In this document: positions 45,722 through 57,200 of the stretch, one piece after another | Layout of the letters: each line of letters opens with the position of its first letter | How positions within the stretch are numbered: the first letter of the stretch is position 1 | Assembly (NCBI GenBank): GCA_001643675.2 | Contig: LSRY02000032.1 | Span: 744,001 to 808,000 of the forward strand | Source: Monocercomonoides exilis | Lineage: Eukaryota; Preaxostyla; Oxymonadida; Polymastigidae | Direction of reading: 5' to 3' | DNA: 64,000 nucleotides | The notes under the pieces: model-generated | What the model saw: only the letters and a program-made list of their open reading frames with translations | Database searches by the model: none | What the model was told of the DNA's origin: nothing | Translations under genes and position numbers: made by a program

Positions 45722-46960
45722 TCCCATAAAAAATCACCCATATCTGAATAGGAAGATTTGTGGTGGAACGAGATTTTGTCCTCAAGACACATATGACATG
45801 AACTGGCCGAAGAGTGCAAAAACAGCATTGCAAGTGCCACATGGATGGGATACACTTATGGTTTCGCACATTTCAAAGACCGATGGGATAAGTTGAAATA
45901 CAAAGACATCCCTTCAAAATTTCAAATTTGGCAAAAAAGATACTTGGATGTGTTTGTCGCTTTAAAAAACAACGGAATGAAAGCTTCTTCATTGAGAATT
46001 GTCAGATCTGCCATTTCTTTCCTAACATCAGTATTATACGGAAAATCACTTGGAGAGAACACCTTGATCTCAATCCTGTTTTGATCATTCAGGAGATCGG
46101 AATGCAGAAAGAAAAAGAGACAAGATGATATGTGGAACCCTCATCAACTCTTCACATATATAGAAACGATTGGAAAGAACGAAAATATGACATTCTCACA
46201 GCTAACGAGGAAAACAAATTGTTTGTGTATGATGTTTTTTGCTTGCCGCTATTCGGTGCTGGAAAGAATCGGTCTCAAGGAATCAGAAATAGATAAGCAA
46301 TCAATAAACCTGAATCCATCACTGAAAACTGGACTTGAAAGAAGCAATATTGTCATCCCATTTCTCAGCAAGGAAAGTTTAATATATCCAGCAACAGCCG
46401 TTAAAGATCTATGGGATCGAGTGAAAATTCACAATCCTGCTTCTAAAAAACAATTTCTGAGCTCTTCAATATATGATCCAATGAAGGCCCGAGCAATTCG
46501 AAAAGATGCAAGCGAAATGATGAAAGATGCAAGAATCCCTTCGAACTTCAGCTCATACACCTTGAAACATACCACTATATCAGCCTTAACAATGGCGGGA
46601 ACTCCAGTCGAACAGGTGGCAAAATTCGCAAGATAATCCCCCAGAAGCAACACAGTGATTAAACATTATTTCAAATCCAACATATCAAACAAGATGGCAC
46701 AGATTATATCGTCCAATCAGGAGACAAAGAAAGCAACTCAACAGCCTTCCACGGTTCCTCCATCCACAACTGCACCAGACAATAATGATTCCATTATTCC
46801 CATAAATCAACAATCACATTTGCCAGAAGGATATGAAACAGAGAAAGCAAGAGAAGAGATTTCACAACCAGACCGTATCGAAGAACCAGATGATAGTGAG
46901 TATCAATCTATCCACGAAAAGCAATCATATACCACAAACATTGAAAACGAGAAAGACTAA
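45722..46960 (+). pseudogene. DIRS-like tyrosine recombinase (decayed, frame kept)
   Basis: A single frame of about 413 codons reads as a tyrosine recombinase: an N-terminal core-binding helical region (EDLWWNEIL, then KFQIWQKRYLDVF), MWNPHQLFTYIE, the first catalytic Arg in FFACRYSVLERIGL (46240), the His block KHTTISALTMAG with GTPVEQVAKFAR, and a likely nucleophile Tyr in IKHYF soon after 46640. The canonical second Arg of H-x-x-R is Ile here. A hydrophilic tail follows. Stops at TAG 45749, TGA 45794, TGA 46082 and TAA 46634 interrupt the frame without any frameshift. In DIRS elements this enzyme inserts the circular DNA copy. Not translatable as it stands. Confidence 0.75.
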
Positions 46961-48033
46961 AATGAAATCATCTAAGAAAAATGCATCCAGTTTATTATTC
47001 GAACAAGATCACATAGACGAAAAGAAATGATGTAAAGAAAAAATTCAGAAAGAAATCCATAACGCCCAATTCCTCCAAACTCTCAGATCAAAGAGAAGAA
47101 AGTGAATGAATGTTTTCTTGTAAATCAAAATGCTTGCGTTTTGATTGCACATTTAATTTCATATTCAGCGCAAATGGCGTCATTTTCCCTTTTACCGCTC
47201 TCACTTTCTCCAATTAGCAGTTGTCATCTCCTTCCAATTTTCATCACCTTCTTCTTTGTTCATTTTGGATTCTTTGCCTTTTTCTTCTTGGTATCAGAAC
47301 ATCTTTTCCGCATTCGTTCCTCCTATCTTCCTTTATCTTCCTCGAATATTCGCATTTTATTTGCTGCTGGGTCAAACACACTAACTTCCGTTTCTGCGCA
47401 CTTTTCCGATTCAATTGCTTCGATGGCCTCTTTGTCAGCAGAGCATACAACCCATTTTACTCGTTCTCCCCAAAAACCAACCACGCAGACTGAAAATCAG
47501 CATGCCGGATCGCTTCGAAGCATCCCCCTCGTTATCGTCATTGGCTGAACAAGACTGACTCTGCACGAACAAGCATGCAAATCTAAAAAATCTCATTGCT
47601 TCATCTTCTGCCTGTATCATCATCTGTGCATTCGTCAAAGACCGATTGAACTCTTTCTGCTTTTCTTCCTTGTCCCATTTCAGTCTGGTGTCTTCTTGTT
47701 CATCAGCACGGAGACCACATTGCGATATTTGACATCTTTTCAGAAATAATTAACGCCTTTGGGTTCCTTTGTCATCCTCGCTCGCGTTGCGTTAATTTTG
47801 CTCTTCGTCAAGCTTTATTTTTCTATTTTACTTCTTTGCGGAGCCAGTTTTGCTCCATTTTTTCATTTTGAATTTTCTTTTTTAAAAAAAATTATCACCT
47901 ATTTAATTCTTTTGTAAATTTTATATATGGGGCAATAATTATTTTATAAAAGCTAACGAAAGTGATGATCACACAGATATGTGCACGTGCATACTCACAT
48001 TGTCTTAATTCTGAATAAACATATGTTTTTCCA

Positions 48034-48034
<1 letters not shown>

Positions 48035-48096
<62 letters not shown>
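48035..48096 (+). repeat. 62-nt poly-A tract
   Basis: An uninterrupted run of 62 A, 71 bp upstream of the transporter ATG. The partner tract in the left arm (37366-37382) has 17 T, so this is the most length-variable site between the arms. Confidence 0.9.
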
Positions 48097-48098
<2 letters not shown>

Positions 48099-48167
48099 CT
48101 AAACCCATATTAATATAATACTAATTTTCCATTTTTCCGATGGGCCATTTCCGAAGAGTCCAAAAAT

Positions 48168-51100
48168 ATGGGCCAAATTAATTTTCATTTCATCGAGCAA
48201 TCAACACACGATATGTCAGATACCAATACAATATCTAAGATACTTAGCTATAAGCTACGGTCCGATTTGAACCATATAAATGACAAGCCTGATTCAAATC
48301 CGAATTTTGAAGAAAAAAACGAAGCAGCGGAAAAGAACATCGAGCTTGAAAAATACGCGGTAATGGAGTCGAACGTTGCCGATAAAAAACTGCAAGGAGA
48401 AGTCACCCTTGCCGAAGAAAAGCCAAAGGAATACACAAGATTAAAAAATCGTGAAGAAAATTCATTCTGCCTTTGGAACTTCTTCTTCTGCTTCTTCTTC
48501 CCCTTTGTGTGCCGGCGGAAGCCCCTCTCCGACGATGACATTTATGAAGTGCATCAAAAGGACAACACAGCAAATGTTTCCAAAAAGTTTATTGCTGCCT
48601 GGGGGCCTCTTTACGCAAAATATGTGCAAGAGAAGGCTGAAGAAGAGCAAAAGAAAGCTGAAAATCCAGAGTTTGCTTCGCTTTAAAACCTTGTAAGCTT
48701 TCAATTCCTTTATTTTCAAACTAACTTTTTTCTAGATATACAATGAAAAAAATAAAGCCTCCACCGCTTGCAGGGACTGTCATAAAATCTTTAATCACTC
48801 CAGAAATAGTATTTGGTCTCTTTCTGCAGTTACTGGCGTATGCCGTCTTTTTTTTAAAGGCATTTTTAAATCAAAATTACCATAATTATCTTTGTTTTTT
48901 CGAATATTTTCCTTTTCTCCTTCATCCTTTCGAAAATCACTCGCTGCTATTTTCACGGGGCCTCAACATGTAATTTTAGAACCGGATTCAATTTGGTGCA
49001 GCCAATCATGATGAAAGAGGTTTTGAAAGCAGTGACATCCAAGGGAATCTATGACTCAACAAACGGAATGGCTGGATCCAACACATTTCCATATGCAACA
49101 GGAATCATACTGATGCTGTGCCCCATTCTGAATGCGCTGCTTGACGGATGCGGATATCGGCTGCTTTACCATTTTGCGGCGCAAATTCGTGCAGCATTTA
49201 CTGGGGCCATCTACAGCAAGACACTCCTTTTGAACATCACAGCGCAGAGCAACATCGATACAGGGAGACTTCTTACGCTTATTTCCACGGATGCGCGGAA
49301 TGTGGCAGAGATGATTCCGATGTTTTTGATGATGCTTTGGATTCCAATTCAGATCCTTGTGCCATTCGGCTTCTTGATTGCAGACTTCGGAGCTTCGACA
49401 CTTGTTGCTGTGGCTGTTATTGTCATACTCCTCCCTGTTGAGGTTTGAATTTTTAAACTTATCTTTCTTCTGAAGTAATAATCATGATTATTCGAATGTT
49501 TCTTGAACGTTTCTTGAATTTTTCGAACATTTGCATTTTTTTATTTTTGCATTTTAAATAGATTGTATGTGTGACGATCATGATGGCCAGAATGAAGAGC
49601 TATCTTAATCTTAACGATGCACGCACGAAGATTACGAACGAAACACTCCAAGGGATGAGAGTAGTGAAATACACCGGGCTGGAAGAAGCGTTTGTCGCAA
49701 AAATCAACGAGCCGAGGGGAAAGCAGATAGATTCGGCAAAGTCAATGATCACGATTATGCAGATTATGAATGCGATAATGCGTGTGACGCCGCAGCTGGT
49801 GAATCTTGCGACGTTCTCAGTGTACATCTTCACAAACAACATTACGCAAGACATGTTTGCGGTGTATGTGATGGCTAATTTGGGGTTTTTGACGTTGATG
49901 ACGCAGCCGACGACAATGCTGCCCATGATTTTCCAGGGGATTGGACTGATCAACGTGTCCATAACGAGAATTCGGGACTTTCTTGTTCTGCCTGAACTGA
50001 AAATCGAGAAGAGGGACAAACCAAGCGATCCGACGGTTGCTTTGATGATTGAGAACGGCACGTTCAAATGGGGCGAGCCGCCGGAAATCCCGCTTTCCAT
50101 GTCGGAGCAGGCAGCGCTTAAGAAGAAGATGGCAGAAAAAAAGAAGGAAGCAGCACAGAGGCTGAGGGAAGAGAACAACAACGCGAGCGATGTGGCACAA
50201 GCCCAGCAGCAGATGCAAACAGCAGTTGTCTCGTTAGCATCATCTTCTGCTTCATCATCGTCGTCTTCTTCGTCGTCTCCATCGTTTGCTGCGCCTTCTT
50301 ACTCCGCGCCTTCATATTCTGTGCCAACATATTCTCAGTCGACTTATGCCTCGGAGGCTGAAGTGGAGACACAGCTGGCTTCATCCAATTCGCAGATGCC
50401 GTCTGTTGTTCGGTTTGATGCTGATTCTGCGTATGCGCCGGTCTTTGCTGAGACAGCTGCTGGCACTTCAGCAGATGCGCCTCCGCCGGAAGAGACAACG
50501 CCGAGGCTCGCTCCAATTGCACCAGCAGGCGCTTCAATGGGTGTCTCAAACGAGAAAGCAGCAGTGTCTGTGTTTGTGCCGACGCCGACGACTGCCTCGT
50601 GCGACGGGGTTTCGTCGCCGGCAGCCACGCCAGGGCTTCCGCACTCTGTGTTTTCTACTCCTGCGCTTGCACCCACACCGATCTTCTCCAGCACACCGTT
50701 TTCGTCGGCATCGCCCAGCCCAACACCCACGCCTTCTGTGTCGCCTTCGGAAGGGAGAAAGAACGAGCCTGTTCTGCGGGATGTGAATGTGGTGCTGAAG
50801 AAAGGGACGCTGACGATGGTGGTTGGGGGTGTGGGGTCTGGGAAGTCGTCGCTGGGGGCGGCGATCATTGCAGATGCGGAGAAAGTGAGCGGGAAGGTGG
50901 AGGTGGATGGGGAGGTGTCGTACTGTGCGCAGACAGCGTGGATCAACAACAACACGGTGCGGGGGAACATCACGTTTGGGTGTGCGTTTGAGGAGGAGAA
51001 GTACAGGGAGGCGATCCGTGTGTGTGCGCTGGAGAGCGACCTGAAGCTGTTTGCGGCAGGGGACCAGACAGAGATTGGGGAGAAAGGGGTGAATCTGAGT

Positions 51101-53482
51101 GGCGGGCAGAAGGCGCGCATTCAGCTGGCGCGGGCAGTGTACTCGGACAGAGACATCTACATCCTGGACGACCCGCTGTCGGCGGTGGATGCGCATGTGG
51201 GGCGGTATCTGTTTGAGGAGTGCATTGTGGGGACGCTGAAGAGCAGAGGGAAGACGGTGCTGCTGATGACGAACCAGCTGCAGTATCTGGACCGGGCAGA
51301 CAACATCATCCTGCTGGGTGGAGGAAGGATTGCAGCGCAAGGGACGGAGAAGGAGCTGCGGGAGCGGGGGATCGACTTCAGCGAGTACATCATCCGATCG
51401 AGCCACAGCGACAACGACGAGGATGACGATGGCGAGGACGATAATGATGAAGAGGAGGGAAATAGTGGTGAAGGCAAAGATGAGCATCATCATCACCACC
51501 ACCGCAGCCATCATCACAAAAAGGGAGGGAAATCGGCAGGGATGAAGTCGAGGAAGAGGAGAGAGGAGATGGCGCGGGGAAAGGCAGGGAGCAGCAAAGG
51601 AGGAGAGGAGAGCGAGGAGGAGGGGTCAGAGGCAGGGAAGCACATGATGACAGAGGAGGAGCAGGAGACAGGGTCGGTGCCGCTGAAGGTCTACTGGGAG
51701 TATCTGGTGTCGCTGCTGCCGGGGTGGGGGATTGTGCCGTTTGTGGTGCTGATGGTGGCGGCAGACGGGGCGATAACGATGGGGTCGTACTGGGTGGGGG
51801 TGATTGGGACGGCGTCTCAATACCCATCTGTGTCGTACGAGTGGAAGATCGGGATCTACGGGCTGCTGGCAGCGGGGGTGCTGGTGCTGCTGCTGATCCG
51901 GGCTGCTGTTGTGCGGCCGATGTCGGGCAGGTCGAACAGGAAGATCCACAAGGAGCTGCTGGAGAGTGTGATGCACTGCCCGTCGTCGTTCTTTGACACG
52001 ACGCCGATGGGGCGGATCCTGAACCGGTTTACGGGGGATGTGCCGCAGGTGGACCAGCAGTTGCTGTCGCAGCTGCTGCAGGTGGTGTCGATGTGGCTGG
52101 GGCTGGTGGGGCAGGTGGTGATTGTGGCGGTGGACACGGTGTTCTTCCTGGCGATTGGGCTTCCGGCGCTTGTTGTGTATTACGTCATCCTGAGCATCTA
52201 CTCGCGTGCGTCGCGGAATCTGCAGCGGCTGGAGTCGATGTCGCGGTCGCCGGTGCTGTCGGTGTTCAGCGAGACGGTGAGCGGGGCGGGGCTGTCGACG
52301 ATCCGGTCGTACCACCTGGAGGAGCGGTGGAGGGAGCGGTTCTACGGGCTGAACGACGAGTGGAATGTGCGGTTTGTGCTGTTCCGGGAAGGGCAGAAGT
52401 GGGCGACGGTGCTGTCGTCGTTGGTGTCGACGGTGCTGATGGTGGGGGTGATTGTGCTGGGGTGGTTCTACATGGAGCCGGCGAAGCTGGGGGTGGCGAT
52501 CTCGTCGGCGATCACGTTCTGCATGCTGGGGCAGCAGATTGTGCAGCAGAATGTGGAGCTGGACTCGCGGATGACAGGCTATCAGCGGATCAAGTTCTAC
52601 TCGACGCAGCTGCCGCAGGAGAAAGATCACACAAAGAAAGAAGGAGCAATTGAGCCGCCGAAAGAGTGGCCGGCAGAAGGGAAGGTGGAGTATGAGCATG
52701 TCACTTTCAGATATCGGCCGGGGCTGCCGTTTGTGCTGCGGGATGTGTCGTTCTCGCTGCGGGCAGGGGAGAAGATCGGGGTGTGTGGGCGGACAGGTGC
52801 TGGGAAATCTTCTTTGCTGTTTGCGCTGTTCCGGCTGGTGGAGCTGGATCCGTCGCTGCAGCCGACGATGATTGATGTGAGCACAGGGTTTCCGATTGAG
52901 GCAGACCCGAACGAGGAGCCGAACAGCGGGCGGGTGCTGATCGACGGGGTGGACATCTCGAAAGTGAGTCTGGGGAGAGTGCGGCGGTCGATTGCGATCA
53001 TTCCACAAGATCCCACTCTGTTCACGGGGACACTCAGATACAACCTGGACATCGGGGGCAGGTGCAGCGACGACGAGATCTGGGAGGTGCTGGTGCTGAT
53101 TGAGATGAAGGAGATTGTGGCGGGGCTGGAGTATGGGCTGGACACGCAGATGGCAGAGGGCGGGTCGAACTTCAGCGCCGGGCAGCGGCAGCTGATCTGC
53201 TTCGGGCGGGCGATGCTGAACAAGTGCAAGATTGTGATTATGGACGAGGCGACCGCGAATGTGGATGTGGAGACAGACGCCAAAATCCAGAACACGATCC
53301 GGCGGGTGTTTGTGGAGCAGACGGTGATTGTGATTGCGCACCGGCTGAACACGATCATGCACAGCGACCGGATCATGGTGATGAGCCAAGGGCAGGTGGA
53401 GGAGATGGACACGCCGGCACGCCTCCTCGCCAACCCGAACTCTGCCTTCAACGCCCTCATCCAGAGCTTGAATGGTGATTAG
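48168..53482 (+). CDS. ABCC/MRP-type ABC transporter, intact right copy
   Basis: Exons 48168-48670, 48736-48837, 48980-49442, 49562-53482; 1,662 aa; introns 64, 142 and 119 nt. A full transporter of the MRP class, which pumps anionic conjugates and drugs across plasma or vacuolar membranes using ATP. TMD1 spans exons 1-4. NBD1 has Walker A GGVGSGKSS (about 776), signature LSGGQKARIQLARA (about 867) and Walker B YILDDPLSA. TMD2 follows, then NBD2 with Walker A GRTGAGKSS (about 1432), a degenerate signature FSAGQRQL and Walker B IVIMDEATANVD. As in MRPs, NBD1 has Asp in place of the catalytic Glu (LDDP). Unusual are a 180-residue Ser/Pro/Ala-rich insert before NBD1 and an acidic, His-rich linker (HHHHHHRSHHH near 997). 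Stop TAG. Near-identical to the left copy. Confidence 0.9.
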
Positions 53483-53773
53483 GAAAAAAAGGTGCAAAAT
53501 AAAAAGGAACTAAATATTCTATTTCATTTCATTTGGCTCAGCCATTCTTCATTTTGTTGGGGGAAAAAGAGACAAAAATGAATGAATGGCTGATGAAGCT
53601 GTTGATTTTCCATTCCAAAATGGAGAAATCAAAGAATAAAGAATATCATTTCATTTTGATTGATTTCCTTTCCAATCCATTCGCTTGATATGTTTGTAAT
53701 GTGCATCCTGTTTGATTTTGTTTTGTTGTTGTTGTTGTTCTCTTTTGAATGTGCACATTGTTTTGCTTGATGA

Positions 53774-54100
53774 TTGAACCATACATTTTTTGCTCGTTTG
53801 TGTGTATGTATCAAGAACTATATTATCCCTTTTGTTTATGTTTTTTGTATTTCTATTTGTATTTCTGTTTGTATTGTATATGCATTTCTTTTTCTTTTGT
53901 TGAGCAACTGGATTCTCATCCTTTTGCCTCAACCATCTCCTGAACAACACGTAATAATCACAGAACTTGTGTTTTTGTATCCTCAAAAGAAAATGTTGCA
54001 ATCAAAACACACATTTATTTCATTCCCTGTTCCATTAGCTATGGCAGCCAAAACATACTTCGAAATGACTGAAAAGAAAGGTTATAAATATTCGAGATAA
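53774..54100 (+). other. Open frame ending exactly at the palindrome edge
   Basis: A 108-codon open frame in the transporter's 3' flank. Its first half is hydrophobic, T-rich and probably noncoding, but the last 40 codons (TYFEMTEKKGYKYSR at the end) look like a genuine protein C-terminus. The TAA coincides with the last bases of inverted-repeat homology. The same frame is present at 31363-31689 on the minus strand. It may be a terminal exon of a gene carried or cut by the duplication; I cannot identify it. Confidence 0.3.
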
Positions 54101-54295
54101 GAAACTGAATTAAAGTGAAGTGGTAAATAATAATGAAATGTTTTCATCAATTTAATATTGTTATGCTCTAATATTATGCAGTTAAATGAAAAAGCAAATC
54201 TTGCTTTTTTTTTAGTTTTTCTAAGAATCAAAAATTGTTTTTTATTTCCATAAAATGTACGGAACAATTGCAAAACTTTAAAATGCACCATTTCT

Positions 54296-57200
54296 TCAAA
54301 ATTCACTTCCGATAAATTGATCACAATTATTTGCTTTGGTAGTGGAATACTCGCATTGATTAGTATGCTTTACAGAGTTTTCAATCAATTTAATCCAAAT
54401 TCTTGCGTTTTCCTTCCCTCGAGCACGAAGAACGAACACATTGCTTGCTTTGTTGCTCTTTGCTTTGTCGTTTCTCCAAGAGAGAGTCCAAGATTGGGGT
54501 GAATCCAACGGAGCAGTCAAGCTAAACTCGTACAACTCATTCACACCTATCCGTGTTAAGTTGTGCAAAGAAGCCCCGTACAGAGAAATAATCCGTGCAG
54601 GCTCAGAGGAAATGGGATAGAACTTGAAAAATGAAAAAGGGAAATATTTGAAAAATTAGCGATTTGATGAAATTATTTTAATTAATTGAACATCAGATGA
54701 TATAAATAATAATAATAATAATAATTGAACACAGTCAATGAAACAGAAGATTCATCAAACCTTTTTGTCAACCTCCTTCACAGGGACATATCTCAGTTGG
54801 TGATAGAAGAGCTGGAACCAGCGTGGCCGAAACAATGGAAGCAGCTGCCCTCTTGAGAGAAGCATGCCTTCATAAAGAGGATGCTCCATTCTGCAGCATT
54901 CCGGAGGTGTAGGCAAGTTAGTGAGAAACAAGCTCTTCAGCGAATTGCGAGATGAAGAAGAGGAACAAAATGTTCCAGAACGGGATGAAACGGAAGAAGT
55001 TGATGACGAAGAAGAAGAAGAAGATGATGAACTTGATATTGTTCGAAATGGAAGAGGAGAGGCATCACTAGAGCGAGGAGTAAGAGAACTCACAGAAACA
55101 AATCCAGACGGAAATGAAGAAAGCGACAAAGAAGAAGATGAGCACATTGCAGAACGAGAAGGAGAAGTCTGTTGAAAAGCAGCGGATATTCTGGAATTTG
55201 GTCGTTGAGGCTGGCTTTTCTGTGAATTGGATGTTTGAGTGACTGTTGGAATGTGCAGGTGCTTCTGCTTGTTTGACAGATGAAATGAAGACTGGCCAAC
55301 AGACAAAGACCGCTGGCGCATCGCAGAGTTATTGGACGATGAATGCGAAATGGTGGAAATCGATACAAAGCTCGGAAGAGATGAAGAGCTCGAAGAACTC
55401 GAAGAAACAGGAGTTGGCGAAGGAGACGGAAGCTGAGAAGATGCTAAAGCAGAAGAGCCAGAAGAGCCAGAAGATGAAGAAGAATGTGCAAGAGGTGCAG
55501 GAGAAGGATTTGATGATTGCATATTTGACGGTGAGGTTATAAGCTTTTCAGTTTTTCTGTGGACAATGCCTTTATCTCTGTATTGATGACTCTGCTGCCC
55601 AGCCTGAATTGTGGATGGAGAGCATGCTGTGATGCCAACAGCAGGCGAAACAACGCGAAACGGAGTAAGGGGCGTTCCTCCAGAAACAATTCGTGAAGGC
55701 AACTTTGAAAACATATCAAAAGAAGGAAGAGAATGAAGTGAGATTGAAGCAATATCTGAATGCACAGCAGAAGAAGATGATGAAATATGCTTTTTTGTAT
55801 GTTCATCAGCGTTGAACAGGGAAGCTGGTGAAGATAATGACAAAGGGGACACTTCTGGCTCATCCTCATCAGATGACTCATTTTGTGTATGGACAGAATC
55901 ACTTGAATGTTCACGCTCTCCAAATTGAGGAGGAGGTGGCAAAGGAGGAGGAGGAGGAGGAGGAAATGGAGGAGGAAGCGATGGAAGTGCAACGCATTCT
56001 GAAGAGCCAAAGGAAGAGAATCGCAGGTGATGAGATGGAGGTGGTGGAGGAGGAAGAAAATGAACAGATGTGAATGTCATTGGAGGTGGAGGTGGAGGTG
56101 GAGGAAGAGCCGGCAGAGCAGACATAGCAGGCATAGCAGGTGATGCAGGGACATGAACTGTTGGTATTTCTTTATTGTTCTGATGTAAGGAAGATGTGCA
56201 AGTAACAGCGTTTTCTTGCAATAAAGGTAGATCGTTTTGCTCACTTTGAATGGAGCTTAAGGATGATCCGAATGTAGCAGTCACAGAAAGATTCATGGAA
56301 TTCATCAGTGTTGATTCAGACGATGAATGAGACATCGAATGATATGGCGTCTGGTCAGCTGTGAAGCTTATTGGTGTCTTTTGTGAAAACTGCTGAGAAC
56401 AACAATACGCAGACGGAGGAAGAGGCGGTGGAGGCAGAGGCAATTGAAACTGCAATGGCTGGATGATTAGAGGCTTCTGTGGAATTGAAGGTGATACAGC
56501 CAATGAGATATGCTCGTTCATTGCTTCTGCATTTGCTTGTGCCAGAACAGAGGAAGGGCAGGGAGTGACTGATGATGAAGAGGAGGTAGAGCAAGGAGAG
56601 CTGACAGACGGACTGACAGACAGAGAAAGGGCTGTGGTAACAGCAGCAGAAGATGATGATGAGCGAGGGGTGGCTGATAGCAGTGTTAGAGTCGATGGAG
56701 TGTGAGTGAAAGAATTAGGCAGTTTTGTGCTGAGAACAACGGTTGATGGCATCTTCTGCTCGAGCGATGGAGAAAATAGAGGGACAAAGCGAGACGAAGA
56801 ACGCTGATGCGAAATTTGCATCTGATCTATTTTGTTTTCAGAGGGTTGTGCTTTGTGTTCTTTGATGTTGGATGATTGTTGGTTATCGATAGCATTTGAG
56901 AAAGATGCATCTTGTAAAGCATTACTTTTTATAAATTGTGAAGCACATTCAAAAGATGTCCCAGAAGACTGTGACGAAGATCTCATATGTTTAAAGTTGA
57001 TTGCATTTTGAGACTGAAATTGAGATTGATCGAATTTTGCTTTTGGCAAACTCGGAAATTCATGAAATTCTTCGCTCCCATCTATTTCAATCAATTCAAT
57101 AGCATCATCAAAAAATGCAGTTCCATCTTCAAACGCTTGAAGCGAATATAGCGATGAGTGAGATTTGCACTGCGAACACGAGGGATCAAAGGCCGTAGAT

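Larger units (their letters stand above)
38378..46960 (+). mobile_element. Decayed DIRS-like tyrosine-recombinase retroelement with internal insertion
   Basis: The 8.7-kb unique centre of the palindrome (38340-47078) holds, in sense order, gag-like, RT-RNase H and a tyrosine recombinase, the gene set of DIRS/Ngaro-type retroelements, which integrate as circles through a recombinase rather than an integrase. An intact element would be about 5-6 kb; here 41155-45721 separates RNase H from the recombinase and includes an unrelated broken gene copy. I could not find the element's own terminal or internal complementary repeats, so the true ends are uncertain. The surrounding inverted repeat is not its terminal repeat, because it contains a host transporter gene. 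Confidence 0.7.
47079..54100 (-). repeat. Right arm of 7-kb inverted repeat
   Basis: 7,022 bp, reverse complement of 31363-38339. It is 45 bp longer, almost wholly because its poly-A tract is 62 nt against 17 in the left arm, plus one base in the transporter's first exon. Homology ends abruptly at 54100, exactly at a TAA that closes a small open frame, and at 47079 next to the retroelement remains. Confidence 0.95.

Noticed and set aside
31363-54100. The 7-kb inverted repeat as the terminal repeats of the DIRS-like element or of a giant transposon
   Set aside because: The arms contain a spliced host transporter gene and its flanks. No transposase, target-site duplication or terminal motif is seen at the outer edges, and known DIRS terminal repeats are only a few hundred bases.
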